Of a stretch of 64,000 nt of DNA, positions 15,450 to 24,520 are shown piece by piece. The notes below the pieces were generated by a model. It was given only the letters and a program-made list of their open reading frames with translations, was not told the origin of the DNA and made no database searches. Numbering within the stretch: the first letter of the stretch is position 1; the number at the start of each line of letters is the position of its first letter. The position numbers were made by a program, and so were the translations under genes. This stretch comes from Bradyrhizobiaceae bacterium (GTDB taxonomy: Bacteria; Pseudomonadota; Alphaproteobacteria; Rhizobiales; Xanthobacteraceae): NCBI GenBank assembly GCA_003963145.1, contig RXJJ01000008.1, forward strand, positions 48,545 to 112,544, written 5' to 3'.

Positions 15450-17585
15450 ATGTCGCAAGTGCTGACGCATGATGCCGGCTCGGCGCCGTCCGAGGAAAAG
15501 ATCAGGGTTGACCTCGATAATTTCGAGCATGGTTTTCCGGAAGGCTTCGGTCCGGGATGGTGGGGCCATCTCGCTTATGCCGTCGGCATTGCCTTCGCCG
15601 CCTTTCAGCTCGTTATCGCGGCGTGGAATTTCCTGCCGAGCCAGGCAGTGCGCGGCATTCATGTCGGCTTCCTGATCCTGCTGACGTTCGGCCTTGTCGC
15701 GAACTTCACCGCCAGGACGGACTGGCAGCGCGCGCTCGGCTGGCTGATCGGGGGCATCGGGTTTTATTGCGGTCTTTATCAATGGCTGTATTACGCCGAC
15801 CTGATCCAGCGCGACGGCGATCCAACCCGACTCGATCTTGTTGTCGGCACCGTGCTTGGTGTTCTGATTTTCGAGGGCGTGCGCCGGCTGATGGGGGCCG
15901 CCCTGCCGCTGATGTGCGGCGCATGTCTGCTTTACTGGTTCTTCGGGCAGCATCTTCCCGCGCCGTTCAATCATCGCGGATATGATTTCGATCAGATCGT
16001 CACGCACCTGTCCTACGGCACCGAGGGCTTCTACGGCGTGCCGATCTATGTGTCGGCAACGTACATTTTCTTGTTCATCCTGTTCGGCTCATTCCTAGAG
16101 CGAGCCGGCATGATCAAATTGTTCACCGACGTTTCGCTCGGTCTGTTCGGAGGTACGCGCGGCGGTCCGGCCAAGGTTGCGGTCATCGCGTCCGGCATGA
16201 TGGGCACTATTTCTGGCTCTGGCGTCGCCAACGTCGTCACGGTGGGTCAGTTCACCATCCCGCTGATGATCAGGTTCGGCTACCGCCGCGCTTTCGCGGC
16301 CGGTGTCGAAGCCACCGCCTCGATGGGCGGCCAGATCATGCCGCCAGTGATGGGCGCGGTCGCTTTCATCATGGCCGAGACGCTCGGCGTGCCATACTCG
16401 GTCATTGTCAAGGCCGCGATTATTCCCGCCATCCTGTATTTCGCCTCGGCGTTCTGGATGGTGCATCTGGAAGCCGGCAAATACGGCCTTGTCGGCATGA
16501 AGAAGTCGGAGATTCCGAGTGCGCGCAAGGCTCTGATCGAGGGCTGGTATCTTGTGCTGCCGCTGGCGGTTCTGGTGTTCATGCTGTTCGAGGGATTCAC
16601 GCCGCTTTATGCCGGCAGTATGGGCCTTGCGCTGACGGTGGCGCTGATCCTCGGCGCCAGCATCGTCGCCGGTTTCTCGAACAACGTGCTGCGCTATATT
16701 TTCTGGATCGGCCTCGGCCTCGTCGCCGCCTCGCTGTTCCGTAACGGCAGCAACATCGACATTCGCTATGTCGCCGCCATTGTTTTCGTTCTGGTGCTGA
16801 TCGCGGCGATTACGCGGGGCGGCCGGGCAACGCTCAAAGCCTGCCGCGACTCGCTGGCGGACAGCGCCAAGTCGGCGCTCACCGTCGGCATGGCCTGTGC
16901 CATCGTCGGCACCATCATCGGCATGATGACCCAGACGGGCGTCGGCACGATCTTTGGAAGCTGGGTGATCGGATTGGGACAGCAGAGTCTGTTCCTCGCG
17001 CTGATCATGACCATGCTGCTGTCGATCATTCTCGGCACCGGCATTCCGACGATCCCGACCTATATCATCGTCGCGGCGCTCGCCGCGCCGGCGCTCGCCA
17101 AGCTCGGCGTGCCGCTGATCGTGAGCCACATGTTCGCATTCTATTACGGCATCATGGCCGATCTTTCTCCGCCGGTGGCGCTGGCGGCGCTCGCCGCCGC
17201 TCCGATCGCCAAGGAAAATCCCGACAAGATCGGCTGGGAAGCGATGCGCATTGCGCTTGCCGGTTACGTCATTCCGTTCATCGCCGTCTATTCTCCCGCG
17301 CTGATGCTTCAGGACGGCGATCCGCGCGCGCTCGAATTCGGATTTTACGGCGCGGTGATTTATGCCTTCGTCAAGGCGCTGCTCGCCATCGGCCTGTTCG
17401 GCATGGTGGCGATCGGATTTCTGTTCACGCGCCTGACGCTGATCGAGCGTATTCTGGCTTTCGCCGCTGCCGCTCTTTTGCTCGGTGAATTTTCCTACAG
17501 CGACGAGCTTGGTTTTGTCATCGCGCTCTGTATTATCGTGTGGCAGTGGCGCAAGCGCCCGGCGCCTGTTCCCGCGACCGCGTGA
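15450..17585 (+). CDS. TRAP transporter fused permease (TAXI type)
   Basis: Fused small-plus-large TRAP permease of 711 aa. The N-terminal quarter has four helices (DctQ-like) and the remainder is the DctM-like large domain, with motifs GTISGSGVANVVTVGQFTIP, MGGQIMPPVMGAVAFIMAE and GIMADLSPPVALAALAAA. These are characteristic of TAXI-associated permeases. The ATG at 15450 is preceded by GGGTGGAAG. TRAP transporters are sodium-driven organic-acid importers. The next gene encodes the DUF1850 partner commonly found with this type. Confidence 0.94.
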   Translation: MSQVLTHDAGSAPSEEKIRVDLDNFEHGFPEGFGPGWWGHLAYAVGIAFAAFQLVIAAWNFLPSQAVRGIHVGFLILLTFGLVANFTARTDWQRALGWLIGGIGFYCGLYQWLYYADLIQRDGDPTRLDLVVGTVLGVLIFEGVRRLMGAALPLMCGACLLYWFFGQHLPAPFNHRGYDFDQIVTHLSYGTEGFYGVPIYVSATYIFLFILFGSFLERAGMIKLFTDVSLGLFGGTRGGPAKVAVIASGMMGTISGSGVANVVTVGQFTIPLMIRFGYRRAFAAGVEATASMGGQIMPPVMGAVAFIMAETLGVPYSVIVKAAIIPAILYFASAFWMVHLEAGKYGLVGMKKSEIPSARKALIEGWYLVLPLAVLVFMLFEGFTPLYAGSMGLALTVALILGASIVAGFSNNVLRYIFWIGLGLVAASLFRNGSNIDIRYVAAIVFVLVLIAAITRGGRATLKACRDSLADSAKSALTVGMACAIVGTIIGMMTQTGVGTIFGSWVIGLGQQSLFLALIMTMLLSIILGTGIPTIPTYIIVAALAAPALAKLGVPLIVSHMFAFYYGIMADLSPPVALAALAAAPIAKENPDKIGWEAMRIALAGYVIPFIAVYSPALMLQDGDPRALEFGFYGAVIYAFVKALLAIGLFGMVAIGFLFTRLTLIERILAFAAAALLLGEFSYSDELGFVIALCIIVWQWRKRPAPVPATA

Positions 17586-17603
17586 TGGTGTTTGAGGTGA
17601 CTC

Positions 17604-18296
17604 TTGAGTCTGTGCCTGGTCTCCGCCGGCGTGATCAAAACCCTGTCGGTTACCGCGTTCATGCTGGCGTGGACCCATTCGGTTGAAAAGAGCGAATGGC
17701 AGGAAGACTGGCGGGTCACGCCGAGAGGACTGCAAATCGTCGAAGCACGAGTGCAAGGGACCGGCGCGGGCATGGAACCGCCGCCCGAAGCGCGTCTCGC
17801 CGATGGCTGGTTTCGCTGGAAGCCGCATCTTGCGGAGCAGTCCGAGGTCGCTCTTGGCAATTCCGGCATGGCAGGCGAATGGCGCCTGTGCACCGGCGGC
17901 AAGTGCCGGACGCTGTCGGACATTCTCGGTCATCCGGTCGGCGCCAATGTGACGACCATGCGCGTCTGCGATGCGTCGGCGACGCCGGTTGTTCCCTCGG
18001 ACGAGGCGGCGTTATGCAAGTCCGGCAGTCAAGCGGGCCCGGATGCGGTGATCAGGGCCTGTAACGTCGCCCTCAACCGGGAGGCGGCGAGCGTGTCCGA
18101 GAAAATCGATGTGCTGCGGGTGCGGGCGGCGGCCTGGCGCGCCAAGGGCGAGCGGCGGCGTGCGCTCGATGACTACGATACGGCTTTGCGGCTTGCGCCC
18201 GCGCATGAGGCCGTCCGCGCCGAACGCAAGAGCCTGTTTCACGAAATCGAATTGCAGGGCGCGACGATGCCGCTGAAACGCGCGCCCAAGCCTTGA
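17604..18296 (+). CDS. DUF1850 protein with C-terminal TPR-like extension
   Basis: Protein of 230 aa with a TTG start, supported by GAGGTGA just upstream. Residues about 17-105 match the DUF1850 pattern seen beside TAXI TRAP permeases (FMLAWTHSVEKSEWQEDW, then GTGAGMEPPPEARLADGWF). The C-terminal part (about residues 130-215) is different: CNVALNREAAS, LRVRAAAWRAKGERRRALDD, YDTALRLAP resembles a tetratricopeptide hairpin. DUF1850 proteins are usually short, so the extension is notable. The hydrophobic N-terminus suggests export or anchoring. Function unknown; probably part of the TRAP system. Confidence 0.75.
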   Translation: MSLCLVSAGVIKTLSVTAFMLAWTHSVEKSEWQEDWRVTPRGLQIVEARVQGTGAGMEPPPEARLADGWFRWKPHLAEQSEVALGNSGMAGEWRLCTGGKCRTLSDILGHPVGANVTTMRVCDASATPVVPSDEAALCKSGSQAGPDAVIRACNVALNREAASVSEKIDVLRVRAAAWRAKGERRRALDDYDTALRLAPAHEAVRAERKSLFHEIELQGATMPLKRAPKP

Positions 18297-18428
18297 GGGG
18301 CAGGCCGGGCGGCCGGCCATTATCATAAAATCGCACGCCTTATTGCTTGAATTTTCCCGCAGCGGCGCGCGACAATGCGTCCAATCAAGAATTTTGCGGT
18401 AACAAAGCCGCGTCCGGGAGAAAACAAG

Positions 18429-20339
18429 ATGACCGACAATCCGTTCGCGCGGTATGCGCGATTGCACGCGCGCTCGCTCAGCGATCCGGAGGGGTTCTGG
18501 GGCGAGGCGGCGCGGCAGGTCGACTGGATCGAGCCTGCGAAAAAGATCTTCGATCCGTCGATGGGAATCTACGGCCGCTGGTTCGCCGGCGCTGTCGTCA
18601 ACACCTGTTATAATGCGCTCGACCGCCATGTCGCGGGCGGCCGCGCCGGGCAACTGGCCCTGATCCACGATTCGCCGCTGACGAGCACCGTCACCAAATT
18701 CACCTATGCCGAATTGCTCGACGAGGTCAGGACGCTGGCCGCGGTGATGCAGGATTTCGGCGTCACCAAGGGCGACCGCGTTATTATTTACATGCCGATG
18801 GTACCCGAGGCGGTGATCGCGATGCTGGCCTGCGCCCGCATCGGCGCGATCCATTCGGTCGTGTTCGGCGGCTTTGCATCCAAGGAACTCGCGGTGCGGA
18901 TCGACGACGCGCAGCCGAAGCTGGTTCTGTCCGCAAGCTGCGGTCTGGAGCCGGGGCGCATCGTCACCTACAAGCCGCTGCTGGACGAAGCGATCAGGCT
19001 CGCACGTTCCAAGCCGCAGGCTTGCATCATCCTGCAGCGACCGCAGCAGGTCTGCGATCTGGTGACAGGACGTGATCATGACTGGAGCGAACTTCGCGCC
19101 AAGGCGGTCGCGGCGAAGAAGTCGGCCGATTGTGTGCCGGTGCTTGCGACCGACCCGCTCTACATTCTCTATACGTCCGGCACCACCGGCGTTCCAAAAG
19201 GCGTCGTGCGCGACAATGGCGGGCATCTGGTCGCGTTGAAATGGTCGATGTCCAATCTCTACGGCATCGAGCCGGGTGAGGTGTGGTGGTCGGGCTCGGA
19301 CATCGGCTGGGTGGTCGGGCACAGCTACATCGTTTATGCACCGCTGTTTCACGGTGCGACATCGGTGATGTACGAAGGCAAGCCGATCGGCACGCCCGAC
19401 GCCGGGGCGTTCTGGCGGGTAATTTCCGAACACGATGTCGTGTCGCTATTCACCGCGCCGACCGCGTTTCGCGCGATCAGGAAGGAAGACCCGGACGGCA
19501 AGCTGCTGCGCAAATACGATCTGTCGAAATTCCGTACGCTGTTTCTCGCCGGTGAGCGCGCCGATCCGCCGACTGTCGAATGGGCGGAAGCGCAGTTGCA
19601 GCGTCCCGTCATCGACCATTGGTGGCAGACGGAAACCGGCTGGTGCATCGCCGGAAATCCTGTCGGCATCGGCCTGTTGCCGGTGAAACACGGCTCCCCC
19701 ACGGTGCCGATGCCCGGTTACAAGGTCGAGGTGGTGGACGAGGCCGCAAAGCCGTTGCCGGCGAACAAGACCGGTTCGATCGTGATCAAGCTGCCTTTGC
19801 CGCCATGCGCGCTGCCCACCTTGTGGAATCAGGATGAGCGCTGCAGGGAAGCTTATTTCAGCGAGTTTCCCGGCTATTACAAAACCGCCGACGCCGGTTA
19901 TCTCGATGAAGACGGCTATGTCTTTGTCATGGGCCGCACCGACGACATCATCAATGTCGCGGGGCACCGTCTTTCGACCGGCGGCATGGAGGAAATTCTC
20001 GCCTCGCATCCCGACGTCGCCGAATGCGCCGTGCTCGGTATCAGGGATCCGATCAAGGGCGAGGTGCCATGCGGCTTTCTCGTGCTGAAGGCCGGCGTCG
20101 ACAAAGCCTCCAGCGAAATCGAGCGCGATGTCATCGCGCTGGTGCGTGACAAGGTCGGTCCTGTGGCTGCATTCAAGCTCGCCATCACCGTGCCGCGGTT
20201 GCCCAAAACCCGCTCCGGCAAAATCCTGCGCGGGACCATCAAAAAGATCGCCGATGGCGATGAGTGGTCGATGCCCGCGACCATCGAGGATTCCAGGGTT
20301 CTGGACGAAATCAAGGCTGCCTTGCAGGGCCGCGTTTAG
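18429..20339 (+). CDS. prpE: Propionate/acetate-CoA ligase (PrpE-like)
   Basis: Acyl-CoA synthetase of 636 aa. It has the acetyl/propionyl-CoA ligase N-terminal domain, the AMP-binding P-loop YTSGTTGVPKG (about residue 248), HWWQTETGW, the hinge region YVFVMGRTDDIINVAGHR and the catalytic-lysine motif PKTRSGKILRGT at the C-terminus. It converts a short-chain acid, ATP and CoA to acyl-CoA. The pattern is closer to PrpE-like proteins than to Acs, but the exact chain length is not certain. The ATG at 18429 follows GGGAGAAAAC; an upstream ATG in frame lacks a site. Position after a TRAP importer suggests uptake followed by activation. Confidence 0.85.
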   Translation: MTDNPFARYARLHARSLSDPEGFWGEAARQVDWIEPAKKIFDPSMGIYGRWFAGAVVNTCYNALDRHVAGGRAGQLALIHDSPLTSTVTKFTYAELLDEVRTLAAVMQDFGVTKGDRVIIYMPMVPEAVIAMLACARIGAIHSVVFGGFASKELAVRIDDAQPKLVLSASCGLEPGRIVTYKPLLDEAIRLARSKPQACIILQRPQQVCDLVTGRDHDWSELRAKAVAAKKSADCVPVLATDPLYILYTSGTTGVPKGVVRDNGGHLVALKWSMSNLYGIEPGEVWWSGSDIGWVVGHSYIVYAPLFHGATSVMYEGKPIGTPDAGAFWRVISEHDVVSLFTAPTAFRAIRKEDPDGKLLRKYDLSKFRTLFLAGERADPPTVEWAEAQLQRPVIDHWWQTETGWCIAGNPVGIGLLPVKHGSPTVPMPGYKVEVVDEAAKPLPANKTGSIVIKLPLPPCALPTLWNQDERCREAYFSEFPGYYKTADAGYLDEDGYVFVMGRTDDIINVAGHRLSTGGMEEILASHPDVAECAVLGIRDPIKGEVPCGFLVLKAGVDKASSEIERDVIALVRDKVGPVAAFKLAITVPRLPKTRSGKILRGTIKKIADGDEWSMPATIEDSRVLDEIKAALQGRV

Positions 20340-20362
20340 GTCCAAAAAGTCCGCAAGAAAGC

Positions 20363-20401
20363 CGGGTTTTCCGTCCAGTCTGCCGGTGGACGGAAAACCC
20401 G
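20363..20401 (+). terminator. Long perfect hairpin after prpE
   Basis: Perfect 15-bp stem CGGGTTTTCCGTCCA / TGGACGGAAAACCCG around a 9-nt loop, 23 bases after the ligase stop. Only ATTTC follows, so it is a U-poor terminator or an mRNA end stabiliser. Confidence 0.6.
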
Positions 20402-20421
20402 ATTTCGACTAGGACACCCTC

Positions 20422-20682
20422 ATGAAAAAGCAGTTTCTCGCACTCGCCCTGCTTGCGGCGGCTCCGATGCTGGCATCCTGCATGACCTCGCAGGAAACCG
20501 CCGTCGCCAGCGCCAAGCCCGCCGCCGACGATGACGCCTATTGCCGCGCCAATGCGGGCGAGCCCGGGTCGTCAGCCTATGTCGCATGCCGCAAGGATCG
20601 CGATGTCGGTGCCATCCGAACCGATGCGCGCATGGAGCAGGCGCACAGGAATCTTGCCGAGAGCATGCTTAACGGCCATTGA
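20422..20682 (+). CDS. Small putative lipoprotein
   Basis: Protein of 86 aa with an N-terminal signal (KKQFLALALLAAAPMLASC); LASC at residues about 17-20 fits a lipobox, predicting lipidation of the cysteine. The mature part is polar, with a second cysteine pair (YCRANAGEPG, YVACRKDRD) that could form a disulfide. No named family was recognised. It starts 21 bases after the prpE hairpin. A DsbA-like gene lies about 280 bases downstream. Confidence 0.65.
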   Translation: MKKQFLALALLAAAPMLASCMTSQETAVASAKPAADDDAYCRANAGEPGSSAYVACRKDRDVGAIRTDARMEQAHRNLAESMLNGH

Positions 20683-20716
20683 GATTTTCTTTTAGTCTGT
20701 TGGATAGAGGTTTTGG

Positions 20717-20935
20717 ATGGACATCAAGGTCAAGGACAGCAACGGCACCGAATTGAAAGAAGGTGACAGCGTCATCGTTATCAAGGACTTGAAGGTGAAG
20801 GGGTCGTCCAGCGGCCTCAAGCGCGGCACTGTGGTCAAGAACATCCGCCTCACCGACGATCCGGATGAAATCGAAGGCCGCACCGACAAGATCAAGGGCC
20901 TTGTGTTGCGGACGGAATTTCTGAAAAAGGCATGA
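20717..20935 (+). CDS. PhnA/YjdM C-terminal-domain protein
   Basis: Protein of 72 aa matching the SH3-like C-terminal domain of PhnA/YjdM (VKDSNGTELKEGDSVIVIKD, then LKVKGSS and VKNIRLTDD). The N-terminal zinc-ribbon of full-length PhnA is absent, and no zinc-binding cysteines occur. The historical link of PhnA to phosphonate use is weak and no phosphonate genes are nearby, so the role is unknown. Confidence 0.85.
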   Translation: MDIKVKDSNGTELKEGDSVIVIKDLKVKGSSSGLKRGTVVKNIRLTDDPDEIEGRTDKIKGLVLRTEFLKKA

Positions 20936-20966
20936 GTCCGCGCGAGGCGCGGCGGAATGGGACATC

Positions 20967-21626
20967 ATGATATTCGATATGCAGTCGTGTGGCCGTGCGG
21001 TTTTTGTCGCGCTGACGTGTTTTGCCCTCATCGGTCTGCCCACGCCGGATGCGCTGGCGCAGGAGGACAACGTCACCAGCCGCGAGAAGGTGCTGCGCGA
21101 TCCGCAGGCCCCGGTACTCGGCAATCCCGATGGCGACATCACCGTGGTGGCCTGGTTCGATTATCAGTGTCCCTACTGCAAGAAGACCGAGCCGGAGCTT
21201 GAGAAAGTTGCGAAAGCCGATGGCCATGTGCGCATTGTGCTGAAGGACTGGCCGATCCTCGGCGATCCTTCGCCCTATGCGGCGAAGCTTGCTTTGGCGA
21301 CGAAATACCAGAACAAATTCGAAGCCGCGCACCATGCCCTGATGGCGCGGCCGGGCCGTCTCACGGAGGCCATGATCGACGAGACCCTCAAGGGCGCGGG
21401 CGTCGATGTCGCCAAGGCCAAGAGCGATCTTGAGGCGCACAAGGCCGAGATCGACGCGCTGCTGGCGCGCAACAACGAACAGGCCGAGGCGTTCGGATTT
21501 CAGGGCACGCCGGGCTTCATCGTCGGCACATTCCGCGTACCTGGACCGCTAACCGCAGAGCAGTTCAAGCTTGCGATCGCGGATGCCAGGGCGCTGACGG
21601 CAAAAGCCAAGACAAAAGCCAAGTAA
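20967..21626 (+). CDS. DsbA-family thioredoxin-like periplasmic oxidoreductase
   Basis: Protein of 219 aa with a signal peptide (about residues 1-32, ending DALAQ) and a DsbA-type thioredoxin fold. The redox site FDYQCPYCKK (CPYC) is near residues 68-77, and the cis-proline region GTPGFIVGT near residue 180. It probably forms or isomerises disulfides in envelope proteins. GGAATGGGAC precedes the ATG. It sits 31 bases after the PhnA-like gene. The terminus is lysine-rich. Confidence 0.9.
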   Translation: MIFDMQSCGRAVFVALTCFALIGLPTPDALAQEDNVTSREKVLRDPQAPVLGNPDGDITVVAWFDYQCPYCKKTEPELEKVAKADGHVRIVLKDWPILGDPSPYAAKLALATKYQNKFEAAHHALMARPGRLTEAMIDETLKGAGVDVAKAKSDLEAHKAEIDALLARNNEQAEAFGFQGTPGFIVGTFRVPGPLTAEQFKLAIADARALTAKAKTKAK

Positions 21627-21704
21627 CATTTTGTTCTTATTCGTTCTCTTGGTGTGGCGTTGGAGTCACATGCCCGGTGCCAAACGGTGTGCACCGGAAA
21701 ATTT

Positions 21705-21718
21705 TTGACCTGAGTCAA
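21705..21718. promoter_or_regulatory. FNR/FixK-type box upstream of ompW
   Basis: TTGACCTGAGTCAA, a TTGA-N6-TCAA palindrome matching the FixK/FNR consensus, centred about 80 bases upstream of the ompW start. In enteric bacteria ompW is under oxygen-responsive control, so an Fnr/FixK-type protein is a reasonable reader. No FixK gene is in the window. Confidence 0.65.
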
Positions 21719-21791
21719 ACCCAAGCGCCGCTGTTTTTCGCGAAGTAGCCACCGAAGGCCGTGCTCGGCACGTCCATGATCTGGGGGTTAC

Positions 21792-22496
21792 ATGGTCAAG
21801 CTCGTCAAACTGATTTCGCCGTTCGCCCTTCTGGCGACGCTCGCCGCGCTGGGTTCGCCGGCGGTTTCCGCCGATCTTCCGCGCAAACCTGTCTACAAGG
21901 CGCCTCCGATCGAGTACCTCTGGAATCCATGGCAGATCCGGGTGCGCGCCCTCGGCGTTATCACGCGGAATTCAGGGCATGTCGATCAGGTCGCCTCTTC
22001 GGGACTTGCGACCTCGGATACCATCGTCCCCGAGCTCGATATCTCGTACTTCTTCAACAAAAATATCGCTGCGGAATTGATTCTCGGTGTCACGCGAAAT
22101 CACGTTACCGGTACGGGGTCGATAAATGGGCTCGACGTCGGGAAGGCGTGGCTTTTGCCGCCCACGCTCACCCTGCAATATCACTTCACCGATTTCGGCG
22201 CATTCAAGCCATATGTCGGCGCGGGCGTGAACTACACCTGGTTCTTCGACCAGTCCGCAGGCAATTCTCTAAACAATGGCGTCATCATCACCAACAGCCA
22301 TCTTCATAATGCATTCGCACCCGCCGTTCAGTTCGGCTTCGACTATATGATCGACCAGCACTGGGGCTGGAACGTTGACGCCAAAAAGCTCTGGCTACGC
22401 CCGAGCTGGGATGGTGTTGCCGGTTCCACACCGATTACCGGCAAGGTCAATCTTGATCCATGGCTCTTGGGTACCGGTATCACCTACAAATTCTGA
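21792..22496 (+). CDS. ompW: OmpW-family outer membrane protein
   Basis: Outer-membrane beta-barrel of 234 aa with a signal peptide (about residues 1-27, ending AVSA). It shows the OmpW pattern: WQIRVRALGVI, then VPELDISYFFNKNIAAEL, LTLQYHFTDFGAFKPYVGAG and a C-terminal aromatic, GTGITYKF. OmpW forms a small 8-stranded barrel for hydrophobic molecules. A FixK/FNR box lies upstream, suggesting induction at low oxygen. GGGGGTTAC precedes the ATG. Confidence 0.92.
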   Translation: MVKLVKLISPFALLATLAALGSPAVSADLPRKPVYKAPPIEYLWNPWQIRVRALGVITRNSGHVDQVASSGLATSDTIVPELDISYFFNKNIAAELILGVTRNHVTGTGSINGLDVGKAWLLPPTLTLQYHFTDFGAFKPYVGAGVNYTWFFDQSAGNSLNNGVIITNSHLHNAFAPAVQFGFDYMIDQHWGWNVDAKKLWLRPSWDGVAGSTPITGKVNLDPWLLGTGITYKF

Positions 22497-22534
22497 CCAC
22501 CTGCCTGCGGAGGCTCGCCTCTGCTTGCCGATCT

Positions 22535-22568
22535 GAAAAAAGCCGCGTCATCCATGATGGCGCGGCTT
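22535..22568 (-). terminator. Terminator of the DUF1013 gene
   Basis: Stem AAGCCGCG-CATC / GATG-CGCGGCTT with a 3-nt loop and one T-G wobble. Read on the minus strand it is followed by six T residues, so it ends the DUF1013 transcript; on the plus strand it can only weakly end ompW. Confidence 0.75.
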
Positions 22569-22601
22569 CTGCATTCGCGGTTTGTCAGTTGAAGCGGCCG
22601 C

Positions 22602-23303
22602 TCACTCGTTTTCGTCGTGTTTCTTGCCGCCGATCGTTTTCAGCTTGGCGAAGACGGCGTCGACATTCATGTCGTCCTGCTGCTTCTCGGTGGGCTGCGG
22701 CTCGTGCTCGGCCTCGCGGCGCGTGGTCTCGGAGGCCGGCAACAGCGTCGCGCCGCCATATTGCTGGGCGGCGGGCTTTTCCTTCGCCGCGCGCTGCACC
22801 TCGAAATCGAGCTCGATCTGCGAGCACAGGCCGAGCGTCACCGGGTCCATCGGCGTCAGCGTCGAGGCGTTCCAGTGGGTGCGGTCGCGCACCGAGGCGA
22901 TCGTCGTCTTGGTGGTGCCGACCAGACGCATGATTTGGCTGTCCTTCAGTTCGGGGTGGTTGCGCACCAGCCAGAGAATGGCGCTCGGCCGCTCGTGACG
23001 GCGGGATACCGGCGTGTAGCGCGGCCCCTTCTTCTTGACGGCGGCGGGGAGCACGACCTTGGATTCCTCGAGCTTGAGTCGGTAATCCGGATCCTTCTCG
23101 CCCTTCTCGATTTCCTCGCGGGTCAGCTGACCGGTCGAGATCGGGTCCATGCCCTTGATGCCCTGGGCGGCGTCGCCATCGGCGATGGCGCGCACCTCGA
23201 GGGGGTGCATTTTGGTGAATTCGGCGACCTGATCGAAGGTCAGAGCGGTATTATCGAGCAGCCAGACGGCCGTCGCTTTCGGCATCAGCGGCGCATTGCT
23301 CAT
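22602..23303 (-). CDS. DUF1013 protein, TrcR-type cell cycle regulator
   Basis: Protein of 233 aa of the DUF1013 family, annotated in Alphaproteobacteria as the cell-cycle transcriptional regulator TrcR. Conserved parts are PKATAVWLLDNTALTFDQVA at the N-terminus, a helix-turn-helix-like stretch (AILWLVRNHPELKDSQIMRL) and VGTTKTTIASVRDRTHWN. The C-terminal 50 residues are charged and variable. The family is almost universal and mostly single-copy in this class. It is divergent from ispH and has a plausible promoter at 23383-23412. Confidence 0.85.
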   Translation of the reverse strand: MSNAPLMPKATAVWLLDNTALTFDQVAEFTKMHPLEVRAIADGDAAQGIKGMDPISTGQLTREEIEKGEKDPDYRLKLEESKVVLPAAVKKKGPRYTPVSRRHERPSAILWLVRNHPELKDSQIMRLVGTTKTTIASVRDRTHWNASTLTPMDPVTLGLCSQIELDFEVQRAAKEKPAAQQYGGATLLPASETTRREAEHEPQPTEKQQDDMNVDAVFAKLKTIGGKKHDENE

Positions 23304-23382
23304 GGCAAATCTCCTTTAACGCTTCGCCCGCCTTTTGAGGGGCGAAGCCGTCGGGTCATCGGCGATGACGGGAATTGGTGCC

Positions 23383-23412
23383 TATATAGTCCGCAACGGG
23401 GCGGCGGTGCAA
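23383..23412 (-). promoter_or_regulatory. Predicted promoter of the DUF1013 gene
   Basis: On the minus strand, TTGCAC (23412-23407) and TATATA (23388-23383) are 18 bases apart, about 80 bases upstream of the start codon. This resembles a housekeeping sigma-70 promoter. Confidence 0.5.
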
Positions 23413-23533
23413 TGGTTGCTGATCGCCCTTGACAGGATGGGGAGGGCAGTCCCAATTCCTCCCTGAATTCGTTGTAAACGAGATTTTCGCCAGTTCTCAG
23501 GTTCGGTCCCACACTGGCCAATTCCGGTTGAAA

Positions 23534-24508
23534 ATGACCCCAGACACCCAGAAACCGACCCTTTCCATCGTCCTTTGTTCCCCGCGCGGTTTTTGCGCTG
23601 GGGTTGTGAGGGCCATCGACACCGTGGAACGCGCGTTGAAGCTTTACGGCGCGCCGGTCTATGTGCGGCACGAGATCGTGCATAATCGCTATGTTGTTGA
23701 AAGTCTTCGTGAAAAAGGCGCAATCTTCGTCGCGGAGCTCGACGAGATCCCGCAAACCGATGCGCCTGTGGTGTTTTCGGCCCATGGCGTGCCGAAGGCG
23801 ATCCCGAGCGAAGCCGACCGGCGGAATTTCTTCACCCTGGACGCGACCTGCCCTCTGGTGACCAAAGTCCACCGCGAGGCGGCGATCCATTTCAAGCGCG
23901 GCCGGGAAATCCTGCTGATCGGCCATGCCGGCCACCCGGAAGTGGTGGGAACCCTCGGCCAGCTACCCAAGGGGGCGGTCGTGCTGATCGAGACCATGGA
24001 AGCAGCCCGCACCTTCCAGCCGAAGGATGCCTCCAAGCTCGCTTTCGTGACCCAGACCACGCTTTCGATCGACGACACCAAGGAAATCGTCGCGGTCCTC
24101 AAAGAGCGGTTCCCGGACATCGACGGCCCCCACAAGGAAGACATCTGCTACGCCACCACCAATCGCCAGCTCGCGGTGAAGAAGGTGGCTCCGAAGGTGG
24201 ATGCCATGATCGTGGTCGGCTCGCCGAATTCGTCGAACTCGCAGCGTCTGCGCGAGGTCGCCGAGCGCGAGGGCTGCAAGGTCTCCGTGCTGGTGCAGCG
24301 CGCCTCCGAACTCGACTGGTCGAAGTTCAACGGCGTCAAGCGTCTCGGCATCACGGCGGGTGCGTCCGCGCCCGAGGTGATCGTCGAGGAGATCATGGAC
24401 GCCTTCGCCGCGCATTATAAACTGAATGTCGAAACCGTCTCGGCGGCTGAAGAGAACGAGTTCTTCCCGCTGCCGCGCCCGCTGCGCAACGAACTGATGG
24501 CGGAATAA
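23534..24508 (+). CDS. ispH: 4-hydroxy-3-methylbut-2-enyl diphosphate reductase
   Basis: IspH/LytB, the last enzyme of the MEP isoprenoid pathway, making IPP and DMAPP from HMBPP (324 aa). The three cluster cysteines are present in the [19 protein letters not shown] and [10 protein letters not shown] motifs. Also conserved are [21 protein letters not shown] and the C-terminal [10 protein letters not shown]. The start at 23534 (ATGACCCCAGACACC) gives the normal length; an upstream frame extension lacks conservation. It is followed by thrB after 12 bases and rnhA, a small operon common in this group. Confidence 0.97.
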   Translation: MTPDTQKPTLSIVLCSPRGFCAGVVRAIDTVERALKLYGAPVYVRHEIVHNRYVVESLREKGAIFVAELDEIPQTDAPVVFSAHGVPKAIPSEADRRNFFTLDATCPLVTKVHREAAIHFKRGREILLIGHAGHPEVVGTLGQLPKGAVVLIETMEAARTFQPKDASKLAFVTQTTLSIDDTKEIVAVLKERFPDIDGPHKEDICYATTNRQLAVKKVAPKVDAMIVVGSPNSSNSQRLREVAEREGCKVSVLVQRASELDWSKFNGVKRLGITAGASAPEVIVEEIMDAFAAHYKLNVETVSAAEENEFFPLPRPLRNELMAE

Positions 24509-24520
24509 GGTCGATCCATA

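Noticed and set aside
14499-16007. Long open frame on the minus strand across the TRAP binding protein and permease
   Set aside because: It mirrors the codon structure of clear plus-strand genes in high-GC DNA, has no recognisable domains and runs across an intercistronic hairpin.
16095-17933. A 612-codon minus-strand frame opposite the TRAP permease
   Set aside because: Antisense shadow: composition dominated by Arg, Asp, Gln and Gly, no domain, and opposite a highly conserved membrane protein.
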